From the NCBI GenBank assembly GCA_937927685.1, contig CALBSC010000001.1:1-64000 (forward strand): a DNA stretch of 64,000 nt, in the 5' to 3' direction. Source of the DNA: an uncultured Burkholderiales bacterium. GTDB lineage: Bacteria; Pseudomonadota; Gammaproteobacteria; Burkholderiales; Burkholderiaceae_C. Position numbers and translations under genes: made by a program. This document shows, piece by piece, positions 26,688 through 35,119 of this stretch. Below the pieces are notes generated by a model. It made no database searches and was not told the DNA's origin. It saw only the letters and a list, made by a program, of their open reading frames with translations. How positions within the stretch are numbered: the first letter of the stretch is position 1; every line of letters begins with the position of its first letter.

Positions 26688-27518
26688 ATGAGCGACGCAA
26701 ACGAGATGATTCACCGGCATGAGACCTGCAGTTTGTCCATGGTCCGCCGTGTTGCCGCCATGCTGGATCTGGATGCTGACCAATACGCGGAGGGCCAAGC
26801 TCTGCCTCGTGGATGGCAATTCATCTTGATGGGGGCGGATACCCGCAGGTCTCTCCTTCGTGGGGATGGGTTCCCCGGTCTGGGTGTTCCGATGCCAGAC
26901 ATGGGATTCCCAAGACTGATGCTGGGTGGTCGCACCGTCACGTATCAAGAGGACATTCCAATAGGCGCCCGGCTGCTTCGATCTAGCTCAATTCAAAGCG
27001 TGAGAAGAAAGGAAAACGATCAAGGTGGGTACGCCCTGGTTACCGTCTTGCACGACCTCATGATTGATGGAGCCAGCGAGGCGGCCTTGACGGAGACACA
27101 AACCTATTTTTTACTGCCAGCAGAGACTGGCTATTCAGAAAACGCGCAAATACGCGAGTTGCCAGAAGCCAAGGGTCAAAAGATCAAGGCGCTGACACCA
27201 GACGCAACGTTGCTGTTTCAGTTTTCAGCGTTGGGCTTCAATACCCACAAGATTCATATTGACAGAGACCATGCCACTCAAGTTGAAGGATTCCCGGATC
27301 TTGTGGTCAACGGAGGACTGGTGACATTGCTGATGACAGAATTTCTACGCGGGGAATTCGATGTGGAACCCAAGAGCATTCGTATCAAACATACGGCACC
27401 ACTATTTTGTAATCGACCAGTGACGCTTGTAGGCGTTAACGCAAGTGAAGGATTGATCATCAGTGCCTTCAATGACAAAAACCGCTTGGCTGTGTCTATG
27501 GAGGTGTCGTTGTCATGA
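26688..27518 (+). CDS. Hot-dog fold dehydratase (FAS1/HTD2, mesaconyl-CoA hydratase-like)
   Basis: A 276-residue double hot-dog protein. The N-terminal half has PRGWQFI and the C-terminal half the MaoC-like block ALGFNTHKIHID followed by FPDLVVNGG. Relatives include mesaconyl-C4-CoA hydratase and itaconyl-type hydratases. Its stop overlaps the start of the CaiB-type gene by four bases, the same pairing seen in C5-dicarboxylate routes. The true substrate is unknown. Confidence 0.82.
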   Translation: MSDANEMIHRHETCSLSMVRRVAAMLDLDADQYAEGQALPRGWQFILMGADTRRSLLRGDGFPGLGVPMPDMGFPRLMLGGRTVTYQEDIPIGARLLRSSSIQSVRRKENDQGGYALVTVLHDLMIDGASEAALTETQTYFLLPAETGYSENAQIRELPEAKGQKIKALTPDATLLFQFSALGFNTHKIHIDRDHATQVEGFPDLVVNGGLVTLLMTEFLRGEFDVEPKSIRIKHTAPLFCNRPVTLVGVNASEGLIISAFNDKNRLAVSMEVSLS

Positions 27519-28723
27519 GTTTTGAACCTTTAAAGGGAATCCGCATACTGGACCTGACCAGTGTGGTGGTGGGGCCTGTCAGCACTTGGCGGCTTAGTCA
27601 ATACGGTGCAGAAATCATCAAGGTGGAAAGCCCAGAGGGTGACTTGATGCGAGGTCTTGGCGGTATCTCGCCGACGGGCCAGCATTCTGGTGCCTATTTG
27701 CATTTCAATCGAGGCAAGCGCAACATTTGCCTGGATCTCAAAAAGCCCGAAGCAAAAGAAGCGATCGCGAAACTGGTTGCCTCTTCAGACGTCATCGTGG
27801 CCAATATGCGCCCGCAAGCACTGGTTCGATTGGGACTCGATGCGGAAAGCATCCGATCCAAGAATCCTGAAAAAATCTATTGTCTGATCACAGGATATGG
27901 GACTGATGGCCCGTATTCAGGTCTTCCGACCTATGACAGCGTTGTTCAAGGTGTCACGGGCATGGCAGGGTTGTCTTTGAAAAGAGATGGTAAGCCAGGC
28001 TACGTGCCCATGCTGATTTGCGATCACGTCAGCGGTGAGATCACGGCTGGAGCGATTCTGGCTGCGCTGATGCAGCGTCTTCAGACAGGGGAGGGATGCA
28101 GCATTGAAGTCCCTATGTTTGAGACCATGGCGGCATTTGTTCTTCAAGAGCATTTGGCCCAGCAGAGCTTTGACCCCCCGGTGGGGGCACCTGGTGACTT
28201 AAGACTTTTGAGTCCACACAACATGCCGGTCCAGACAAAAGATGGCTGGATTTCTTTCACCGTCAATACCGATCCGCAAGTCCGTGCTTTCTTGAACGCC
28301 ACCGATCGTGCGGAGTTATTAAATGACTCTCGTTTCACTTCGGTCGCAGCGAGAGCGAAATATGTGGCCGAATGGTTTGAGGTGCGAGGCGCACCGCTGA
28401 CAAATAAAAGTACAGAAGAGTGGTTGTCGCTACTGCAGGGAGCCGACATTGCGGCGCAGCCATGTCATTCGCTGGAGTCGTTGCAGCAGGATCCTCACTT
28501 GGCTGCAGTGGGATTGATCAGTTACGAACAACACCCTACTGAGGGTCGAGTAGCTGCCATTCGGTCCTCCATACGAATTGATGATGACACCCTCAACTTG
28601 AGAGAGCCGTCACAACCCAAGGGGTGGGAATCCAACAAGATATTGTCTGAAGTTGGCTATACCAACGCTCAAATAGAAAGAATGCAATCTTGTGGAGCTG
28701 TCCTGGCCGCTAAAACCATCTGA
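27515..28723 (+). CDS. CaiB/BaiF family CoA transferase
   Basis: A 402-residue type III CoA transferase. GIRILDLTSVVVGPVST at the N-terminus, FNRGKRNICLDLKKP near 68 and the probable catalytic Asp in LICDHVSGE near 168 support the call. It is coupled to the hot-dog dehydratase, so the likely step is CoA activation of a dicarboxylic or branched acid that is then hydrated. It is a distant paralogue of the gene at 6685-7893. Confidence 0.92.
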   Translation: MSFEPLKGIRILDLTSVVVGPVSTWRLSQYGAEIIKVESPEGDLMRGLGGISPTGQHSGAYLHFNRGKRNICLDLKKPEAKEAIAKLVASSDVIVANMRPQALVRLGLDAESIRSKNPEKIYCLITGYGTDGPYSGLPTYDSVVQGVTGMAGLSLKRDGKPGYVPMLICDHVSGEITAGAILAALMQRLQTGEGCSIEVPMFETMAAFVLQEHLAQQSFDPPVGAPGDLRLLSPHNMPVQTKDGWISFTVNTDPQVRAFLNATDRAELLNDSRFTSVAARAKYVAEWFEVRGAPLTNKSTEEWLSLLQGADIAAQPCHSLESLQQDPHLAAVGLISYEQHPTEGRVAAIRSSIRIDDDTLNLREPSQPKGWESNKILSEVGYTNAQIERMQSCGAVLAAKTI

Positions 28724-28743
28724 GTGAATGGATGGGTGCTGGC

Positions 28744-29568
28744 TCAGGAAATGTTGGGCGATTTGATCAAGCCGCCCACTCTGGCTGACAAGGTTTTAGC
28801 CGCAGCGCCCAACGCTTCGGTAATTTCAGGAATCGACTTTCTCTGAGTTTGATCGATCCGTTCAGCGTATGGAACGGTCAGTGCAGCGATGGCCGATCCC
28901 TGTGTATCCAGCACAGGGAAGCTAACGGCGTACAGCCCCCGTACTTGCGTGCTCGGCACAGACTCAAAACCACTGGCACGAATGGAGTCGAGAATGCTGC
29001 TGATCTGGGGATCCGCTTGTTGCGGTCTGCGCTGAATCGCTTCATCAATACGAAACTTGCGTGTCTCGGCATCTTGGAATGCAAGCAGCACACGGCCAGA
29101 TGCAGAGATCAGCACGTCTAACTCAGCACCTGCTCGAACACTAAATCCCATGCCGCTGGGTGTGTCAACTTTACTAAGCACTACTTGCTTGCCTTGCGTG
29201 TACACCGTCAAGTGACAAGATTGATCCAGCTCGCTGGACAACCGTTGCATGATGGGGGTGGCCTCAAACAGCAAGCGGTGTGTTGGAGGGTTGATGTGTG
29301 ACATCTCGAACAATTTGGTCGTGATGCCGTAGCTGTTGTCATCTACTTGAGCGATGTAATTGCGTTCAACCAAGCAGGCGAGCATGCGGTAGATCTCACC
29401 AACGCTACGTCCAAGGCTTTTGGCAATTTCTTTGGATGAAAGCGCTTGTTCGCTCCGACACAGCATTTCCAGGATGTCCAGGCCTTTTTCCAATGCGGGG
29501 GCAGCGTAGGAGCGCTTGTCGACATCCTCGGTTTGTTTGGCCTCGTGAGGGGTATTGTTCATGGACAA
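28744..29568 (-). CDS. IclR family transcriptional regulator
   Basis: A 274-residue IclR regulator. The N-terminal winged helix (EKGLDILEMLCRSEQALSSK region, then KSLGRSVGEIYRML) is followed by the GAF-like effector domain. It faces the CaiB gene tail to tail with 20 bases between. It is the most likely regulator of the dehydratase/CaiB and VOC/SDR/DctP units. Confidence 0.92.
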   Translation of the reverse strand: MSMNNTPHEAKQTEDVDKRSYAAPALEKGLDILEMLCRSEQALSSKEIAKSLGRSVGEIYRMLACLVERNYIAQVDDNSYGITTKLFEMSHINPPTHRLLFEATPIMQRLSSELDQSCHLTVYTQGKQVVLSKVDTPSGMGFSVRAGAELDVLISASGRVLLAFQDAETRKFRIDEAIQRRPQQADPQISSILDSIRASGFESVPSTQVRGLYAVSFPVLDTQGSAIAALTVPYAERIDQTQRKSIPEITEALGAAAKTLSARVGGLIKSPNIS

Positions 29569-29993
29569 TTCTTCTGATTAGCATGCCAGGTTACCCAAAC
29601 TAAGGGGCAATCGGTGCCAATTTTAGAGAGAAATAGGCTTTTAAATTTGTCCGTGGTTTAAATAATTTATAGATGAATCACGGGCTCGGCGGTGTACCGC
29701 TCGGCTGCGGACCGCAGGCAAACCCAGTATCCATGCGGAATAACAGCGATGTGTTTGAGCAGCGCAAGGCAACTTGATGAAAGGCATCTACAAAATAAGA
29801 AAAATGCCACAGCAATCACCATCCGTGTTCACATTCATCGCTGAGTGTGCTCTTTTTTTCTCTATACAAAGCAACCAGATGCGCATAGCGCCCGCGTGAT
29901 ATTGCGCGAGCCTTCCTCAATCCAACGTCTCCCTTGTCAACGACCTTGTTGGAGGTGGATCGCCAGGTCATCAGTACGGCGACTGGCCAGACC
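29569..29993. other. Intergenic region with repeat copy E and partial second repeat
   Basis: A 425-base gap. It contains repeat copy E at 29711-29760 and, at 29806-29872, a diverged match to 18103-18170 ending in a run of seven T. The first 130 bases should hold the iclR promoter. No protein gene was recognised. Confidence 0.5.
29711..29760 (+). repeat. Dispersed intergenic repeat, copy E
   Basis: Matches 5385-5433 at 44 of 49 positions (ACCGCAGGCAAACCCAG, then CATGCGGAA and AACAGCGATG). The right half of the repeat, present in copies A to D, is degraded here. Confidence 0.65.
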
Positions 29994-30716
29994 TCAGTCA
30001 GGACATCCCAATTGATCCGCCAAGTCCAAAAAATTCCGGGCGTGCATCTCGTTGCCCGTCTGCGGAGATACGTCCTTCGGTCGGGCGGAACCGAATTCCA
30101 GCGGACGCTCGATGTAGGCGGTGCGCAGACCGCACTGTCGCGCTGCCGCTAGATCATCGTGGTGAGCCGCCACCAGCATGACCTCTTCAGGCTTCACGCC
30201 AAACACGCCGGCAACACCCAGATAGGTGGCCGGATCGGGCTTGTAGGCCCGGAAGACTTCGGCGCTCAGCAAACAATCCCAGGCCAGGGAGCCGTTTTTC
30301 GCGAGATGCGTCAGCAAGCCCAGATTCCCATTGGACAAACTGCACGTGGTGAAGCGCTGTCGGAGTCGGCGCAGGCCAGATGCGCTGTCGTCCCAGGGAC
30401 GCAGGCGATGCCAAGCCAGGTTCAGATGCTGACGCTGGGACTCGTCCATGCCTTGCAAGCCAAAATCCGGCAGGATGCTGTTCAGGATCATGCGGTGCAA
30501 ATCGTCGATGCGAGTCCAACCCAACTCGCCGGAGCGAACCCGCTGCATGGCCGGTTGATAGCCGGCGCGCCAGGCCAGAGCGAAAGCATCGGCATCGATG
30601 CCCGGGGCCAGTGCCTGAATCTCTCGCTGAATGCTGCCATGCCAGTCCACGACGGTTCCAAAGACATCGAAGGCCAGCACCTTGACTTGCGAACTCAGGG
30701 GGTGGTGGGTGGGCAT
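29994..30716 (-). CDS. HAD family, haloacid dehalogenase type II-like hydrolase
   Basis: A 240-residue HAD hydrolase. The nucleophile Asp17 is in AFDVFGTVVDW, the Ser motif in SLSNGN, the Lys in AYKPDP, and the acidic motif in VAAHHDDLAAA, the pattern of L-2-haloacid dehalogenases. The ATG at 30716 has a GGAGA site; a longer frame lacks similarity. It is divergent from the GST/TauD/Bug unit. Dehalogenase activity is plausible but phosphatase-like HADs cannot be excluded. Confidence 0.88.
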   Translation of the reverse strand: MPTHHPLSSQVKVLAFDVFGTVVDWHGSIQREIQALAPGIDADAFALAWRAGYQPAMQRVRSGELGWTRIDDLHRMILNSILPDFGLQGMDESQRQHLNLAWHRLRPWDDSASGLRRLRQRFTTCSLSNGNLGLLTHLAKNGSLAWDCLLSAEVFRAYKPDPATYLGVAGVFGVKPEEVMLVAAHHDDLAAARQCGLRTAYIERPLEFGSARPKDVSPQTGNEMHARNFLDLADQLGCPD

Positions 30717-30967
30717 GTAATCTCCTTCAAATACGAACCAGCAACGCCCCCTCCTGCGGCGACCGGGTGCCAGGGGATGAGCACTGATACTCCCCCATGC
30801 TACTGCAAAAGTTTTTCCAGTGCTGACTTTATTCAGGCGATCAAGCGGCTGGCAGGGGCCACGGCATTTCATCCCCGCCTGGGCGGCGGATGGTGACAGA
30901 CGGGTCGATCAAGACAACGCTGCGACATGACCCGATTTCAAAATCGTGGAAGCCTCGATAAACTCTG

Positions 30968-31708
30968 ATGATGCGCCTCTTTCACAGCACTCATTCCACG
31001 TGCAGCCAAAAAGTTCGACTGTGCCTGGCTGAAAAAGGTTTGAACTGGCAAAGTGTGCATTTGAACCTTCGACAATTCGACCAGGTACAACCTGAATTCT
31101 TGGCGATCAACCCTGCCGGGTTGGTGCCTGTTCTGGAGGATCGCGGGACGGTGATCCTCGAGTCACGCATCATCAACGAATACCTGGAGGATGCCTATCC
31201 TGATGTGGCGTTGTTACCGGCGTCGGCGCGTGAGCGTGCACGCATTCGCGCGTTGACTCGCCACATCGATGTGGTGGTCAGCGAGGCGATCAAACTGCCG
31301 TCATTTGCCAAGAACATTCAACCCACTTTGCAATCCGAGAATCGCGAAACCGTTCTCAGTCAAATCGAGCGAATCCCTGACCCCGCTATTCGTGCTCGTT
31401 GGCGCATGGCAGCCACCGGAGCTCTTCACCCCGCCGATTTTGAAGATACCCTGGTGATTTTGCGAGACTGGCTCGATGAGCTGGATGACACGCTGGCTCG
31501 CCATCCCTGGCTGTCGGGGGGGCGCATCGGCCTGGCTGATGTGGATGCGGCACCATTTATTCAGCGTCTGATGCGTATCGACATGGGCGCTGATGTTCAG
31601 GCCCGCCCACATGTCCTGGCTTGGTTTACTCACTATTCACAAACACCGGCCTTTCTCGCGGCAATGCCTGTCCTGGGCAGCGAGTCTCAAGTGCCGATCA
31701 TTTCTTGA
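30968..31708 (+). CDS. Glutathione S-transferase family protein
   Basis: A 246-residue GST. The thioredoxin-like N-terminal domain has STCSQKV with Cys12 as candidate active residue, PAGLVPVL and the glutathione-binding ESRII. The C-terminal helical domain includes GRIGLADVDAAPF. It starts a three-gene unit with TauD/TfdA and Bug genes. GSTs in such units often remove halide or cleave ether bonds; this is inference. Confidence 0.9.
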   Translation: MMRLFHSTHSTCSQKVRLCLAEKGLNWQSVHLNLRQFDQVQPEFLAINPAGLVPVLEDRGTVILESRIINEYLEDAYPDVALLPASARERARIRALTRHIDVVVSEAIKLPSFAKNIQPTLQSENRETVLSQIERIPDPAIRARWRMAATGALHPADFEDTLVILRDWLDELDDTLARHPWLSGGRIGLADVDAAPFIQRLMRIDMGADVQARPHVLAWFTHYSQTPAFLAAMPVLGSESQVPIIS

Positions 31709-31729
31709 TGATGTCAAAAGGATGCAACG

Positions 31730-32707
31730 ATGAATTACGCCAGCTTCAACCCTGATCTGGATGCGCAATCTTCTGCAGGCAAATTTTCTTTGCGTCGCGT
31801 GGGAACCTTTGCCGGCGCAGAAATTACGGGCATTGACCTGACCCAATCGCTGGATGCGCCAACGGTAGAAGCCCTGAAATCTGCCCACGCGACCTACGGC
31901 GTGTTGGTTTTCCCAGATCAAAAAATCAGTGCGGAAGACCTCAAGCGATTTGGCCGTTACTTTGGCGAACTGAGCGTTCATCCGTTTTCGACGAATGCAG
32001 CCGACTCACCTGAGTTGATCGTTTACGACAACAAAGAGGGCAATCCGCCTGCGCCAACGGATATCTGGCATACCGATGAGACGTTTCGGTCAGCGCCGCC
32101 CTTGGGAACTGCCCTGTGTTCCAAGATCGTACCGGCTTATGGGGGCGATACCGCCTTTGCCAGTATGAGCGCCGTGTATGAAGGACTCTCCGATCGTTGG
32201 CAGCATTTCATCAACGGCCTGGAGGCGGTGCATGACTTCAAGCCATTCCGGGGATTGTTCAGTCAGGATGCCGCAGGGGTCAACAAACTGCGCGTGTTTG
32301 AGGATATGTATCCTCCCGTGACACATCCCTTGGTGACGGTCCATCCCCTGACCGGAAAGAAATGTGTTTTCGTCAATCCACAGTTCACCCTCTATATCAA
32401 GGGCATGGCTGAAGATGAAAGCAAAATGGTGCTGGAGATGCTCTACAAAAAGACGCTCATTCATGAGTATCAGTACCGGCACCCCTGGCAGCCCGACATG
32501 CTGGTCTTTTGGGATAACCGGTGCATGCAGCATTCCGCCATCCACGACTATTACCCCCAGCGGCGCTTGATGGAAAGGGTGACGATCCAGGGCACTACCC
32601 CGATACCCGCTTACCCCGCCGCTTCCGCCCAAGAATTGCGCCGATACCTCATGCCCCCGCTTTCGGCTTTTCGTCAAACGGCGCAAAAACGCCAGCATGA
32701 ACGTTGA
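31730..32707 (+). CDS. TauD/TfdA family 2-oxoglutarate-dependent dioxygenase
   Basis: A 325-residue Fe(II)/2-oxoglutarate dioxygenase. The facial triad is visible as His114 and Asp116 in WHTDETF and His268 in CMQHSA, with Arg283 for 2-oxoglutarate. Family members hydroxylate taurine, alkylsulfonates or phenoxyacetates, releasing sulfite or phenol. It lies 21 bases after the GST gene and just before a Bug receptor, which suits uptake and cleavage of an ether or sulfonate. Confidence 0.92.
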   Translation: MNYASFNPDLDAQSSAGKFSLRRVGTFAGAEITGIDLTQSLDAPTVEALKSAHATYGVLVFPDQKISAEDLKRFGRYFGELSVHPFSTNAADSPELIVYDNKEGNPPAPTDIWHTDETFRSAPPLGTALCSKIVPAYGGDTAFASMSAVYEGLSDRWQHFINGLEAVHDFKPFRGLFSQDAAGVNKLRVFEDMYPPVTHPLVTVHPLTGKKCVFVNPQFTLYIKGMAEDESKMVLEMLYKKTLIHEYQYRHPWQPDMLVFWDNRCMQHSAIHDYYPQRRLMERVTIQGTTPIPAYPAASAQELRRYLMPPLSAFRQTAQKRQHER

Positions 32708-32736
32708 CCCGCACTGGCCAATTGATGAGGTTCCCC

Positions 32737-33714
32737 ATGAAGCTGCTTTTTCGTCACGCCTGTATCCTGGGTTTGTTGATCTTGACGATGGGCATCACGC
32801 CCGGGTGGGCGCAGACCGAGGCCTACCCCCATCGACCGATCAAAATGGTCGTGCCTTATCCGCCTGGTGGATTCACCGATATCCTGGGTCGGTTGTTGGC
32901 AGAACGGCTGGGCAATCGACTGGGACAGCAAGTGGTAGTCGAAAACAAGGGCGGCGGCGGAAGCACCATTGGCACTGCGGCGGTGGCCAAAGCGCCCGCT
33001 GACGGCTACACGCTGCTCATTGTGGCGCCCGACCTGGCGATCAACCAATCGTTGATTCCCAAGCTGCCCTACTCGGTGGACGATTTTGCGCCCATCACCT
33101 TGGCCGCATGGTCTCCGTTGGTGGTCGCGCTTCACCCCTCATTGAAAATCCATTCGCCCAAAGAACTGCTTGAGTACGCGCGTGCCAAGCCCAACGCCTT
33201 GCGCTTTGCATCTGGAGGAAACGGAACCGGTTCGCATCTGGCTTTGGAGCTTTTCAAATCCAAAACGGCGGTGCAAATCATCCATGTGCCTTACAGAGGC
33301 GTGGGGCCAGCCACCACCGATTTGTTGGGGGGGCAGGTCGATGGAATGTTCTTGCAAATGGCTATCGCCAAACGCCATGCGGCTACAGGTAAATTGCAAG
33401 TGATTGCCACCCCGAGCCCATCACGCGTGCAAGCCATGGCCGATGTCCCCACACTTGCCGAGACAGTGGCGCCCGGATTCGAGGTGGTCCCCTGGTTTGG
33501 TGTGGTGGCCCCGACGGGGACACCCACGGCCATCATCCAGCGACTCCATGCCGAGATGCAGGCGATTCTTGGCAGCCAAGACGTCAGGTCCAGCCTGGCT
33601 GACCAAGGCGCCGAGGCCGTCAGTGTGGGGCCTGAACCCTTTGCCCGCTTTATCCGCACCGAAGTCCAGCGATGGGGCGAGGTGATTAAACAATCCAGCG
33701 TGAAAGTTGATTGA
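32737..33714 (+). CDS. Bug/TctC family substrate-binding protein
   Basis: A 325-residue Bug receptor with a clear signal peptide ending near GWAQ. YPHRPIKMVVPYPPGG, VENKGGGGS, ADGYTLL and HVPYRGVGPA are the landmarks. The ATG at 32737 has GATGAGG upstream; an in-frame ATG at 32725 and TTG at 32704 are alternatives. It completes the GST/TauD unit and probably binds its substrate. Confidence 0.92.
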   Translation: MKLLFRHACILGLLILTMGITPGWAQTEAYPHRPIKMVVPYPPGGFTDILGRLLAERLGNRLGQQVVVENKGGGGSTIGTAAVAKAPADGYTLLIVAPDLAINQSLIPKLPYSVDDFAPITLAAWSPLVVALHPSLKIHSPKELLEYARAKPNALRFASGGNGTGSHLALELFKSKTAVQIIHVPYRGVGPATTDLLGGQVDGMFLQMAIAKRHAATGKLQVIATPSPSRVQAMADVPTLAETVAPGFEVVPWFGVVAPTGTPTAIIQRLHAEMQAILGSQDVRSSLADQGAEAVSVGPEPFARFIRTEVQRWGEVIKQSSVKVD

Positions 33715-33765
33715 ATTTTTATCAGCCTGTGCGCGGTGGACACGCCGACCATCAGTCATTGACCA

Positions 33766-34668
33766 TCAGGGTGACAGTACCTGGGTTCGCCTGAATGCTT
33801 CCACCATCTTCTGCGCCATGGGAGTCAGCGGTGATTGAGTGCGCGTGATCATGGAGACATCCCAATGCGGCATCGTCTCGGCAAGAGGTAGCTTGATCAA
33901 TCGATCCAACTTGGTGTAATGGTGGATCAACATCTCGGGGAGCAGGGAGAGGGCGTCCGAGTGTTCAAGCAGGCTGAGGGTGGAAATGAACGAATCGGAA
34001 ATCACGCTTGCGTGTGGGGGCGTTAATCCGTGGGAGTGAAATACCGGCGCATACAGCGAACCAGGTCCTTCAGAGGGGCCATGAAGTAGCCATTCGCAAT
34101 CTAGCAAATCTGCCAGTGATGTCGCACGGGCTTTGGGGTGCCCTTTGCGAGCCGTTACCACAAGACGGTTTTCATAGAGCTTTTCTGTGGTGAATTCGGA
34201 AATGGCACCTTTGCGGGATGGGGGATGCGCGCCCACAGCAATGTCGGCCTGACCCTCGCGCAACCATTGCAGTGTGTCTGGAAAGATGCTTTCCCGTATG
34301 TGCACCAAGATGTCAGGATGTTCGGCGTGAAAGCGCTTGAGTACGCTGGGTAGAAGCAAGACAGCCGGACTGGGTGCGACGGCCAATAACACCCGCCCAC
34401 CCTGAGCGCCGCGCATTTGCTCGACCTCTTCACGCAAGCGCTCGAACTCCAGGGAGATGCCTCGTCCTCTGGTCACGATGGCCCGCCCATAGGCGGTCAA
34501 TATCACTCCTCGCGCCGTGCGGTGGACCAGTGGCACGCTCAGTTCCTCTTCCAGTAACTGCAACCCCTTGCTCAGAGCAGGTTGCGTCAGGTTGAGGCGG
34601 CGAGCTGCCGCTCGAATGCTGCCGCTTTCGGCAATGGCAATGAGAGTCTGAATTTGGCTGAGCTTCAT
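33766..34668 (-). CDS. LysR family transcriptional regulator
   Basis: A 300-residue LysR regulator. The helix-turn-helix contains GSIRAAARRLNLTQPALSKGL at about 16-36. It is divergent by 107 bases from the ferredoxin/Rieske operon, and a LysR-type T-N11-A sequence lies in between, so it most likely controls that operon. Effector unknown. Confidence 0.92.
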   Translation of the reverse strand: MKLSQIQTLIAIAESGSIRAAARRLNLTQPALSKGLQLLEEELSVPLVHRTARGVILTAYGRAIVTRGRGISLEFERLREEVEQMRGAQGGRVLLAVAPSPAVLLLPSVLKRFHAEHPDILVHIRESIFPDTLQWLREGQADIAVGAHPPSRKGAISEFTTEKLYENRLVVTARKGHPKARATSLADLLDCEWLLHGPSEGPGSLYAPVFHSHGLTPPHASVISDSFISTLSLLEHSDALSLLPEMLIHHYTKLDRLIKLPLAETMPHWDVSMITRTQSPLTPMAQKMVEAFRRTQVLSP

Positions 34669-34705
34669 TGAAAACTAAAAGTTATCGCTGTAAACAAAAA
34701 TTTTC

Positions 34706-34734
34706 TTGACGCTGACCCGGAGAGATCCTAATCT
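34706..34734 (+). promoter_or_regulatory. Sigma-70-type promoter of the ferredoxin/Rieske operon
   Basis: TTGACG (34706-34711), 17-base spacer, TAATCT (34729-34734), placed 41 bases before the GTG start at 34776. A T-N11-A sequence within GTTATCGCTGTAAAC (34681-34695) lies immediately upstream, as expected for LysR activation. Confidence 0.6.
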
Positions 34735-34775
34735 TAACTTCAATTTATTAGCAAATAACCGCCAAAGGAGCCTGA

Positions 34776-35090
34776 GTGTCTGAAAACGATAAGTTATTGC
34801 AGGACGCAAGACCTTCCGATGGCGGGACCTACACGGTTCGCTTGGCACGCCAGAACCGCACGATTGAGATCGAGGCTGATGTGAGCCTACTCGACGCGCT
34901 GGAGTTCGAAGGGGTGATCATCCCCTCGGTGTGTCGCGAGGGGGTATGCGGCACGTGTGAATGTGCAGTGCTGGAAGGTGAGGTGGATCACCGTGACCAG
35001 CTACTGGGGCCTGAGGAGCGCGCCAGCAATCGAGTCATGATGGTCTGCGTGTCGCGCGCCAAGGGCTCGCACCTGGTGCTCGATCTGTAA
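34776..35090 (+). CDS. Stand-alone [2Fe-2S] ferredoxin (PDR C-terminal domain type)
   Basis: A 104-residue plant-type ferredoxin starting GTG, with an AGGAG site. Cys53, Cys58, Cys61 and Cys91 form CX4CX2CX29C. The tail CVSRAKGSHLVLDL and the DHRD segment are those of the C-terminal ferredoxin domain of phthalate dioxygenase reductases, but the flavin and NAD domains are absent. It probably feeds the Rieske oxygenases downstream. A separate reductase must reduce it; none is in this operon. Confidence 0.9.
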   Translation: MSENDKLLQDARPSDGGTYTVRLARQNRTIEIEADVSLLDALEFEGVIIPSVCREGVCGTCECAVLEGEVDHRDQLLGPEERASNRVMMVCVSRAKGSHLVLDL

Positions 35091-35119
35091 AGGCTGTCAT
35101 TGCAACAGGAATATGACGT

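Noticed and set aside
141..29760. Dispersed repeats as a CRISPR array
   Set aside because: The copies are kilobases apart with no regular spacers and no cas genes.
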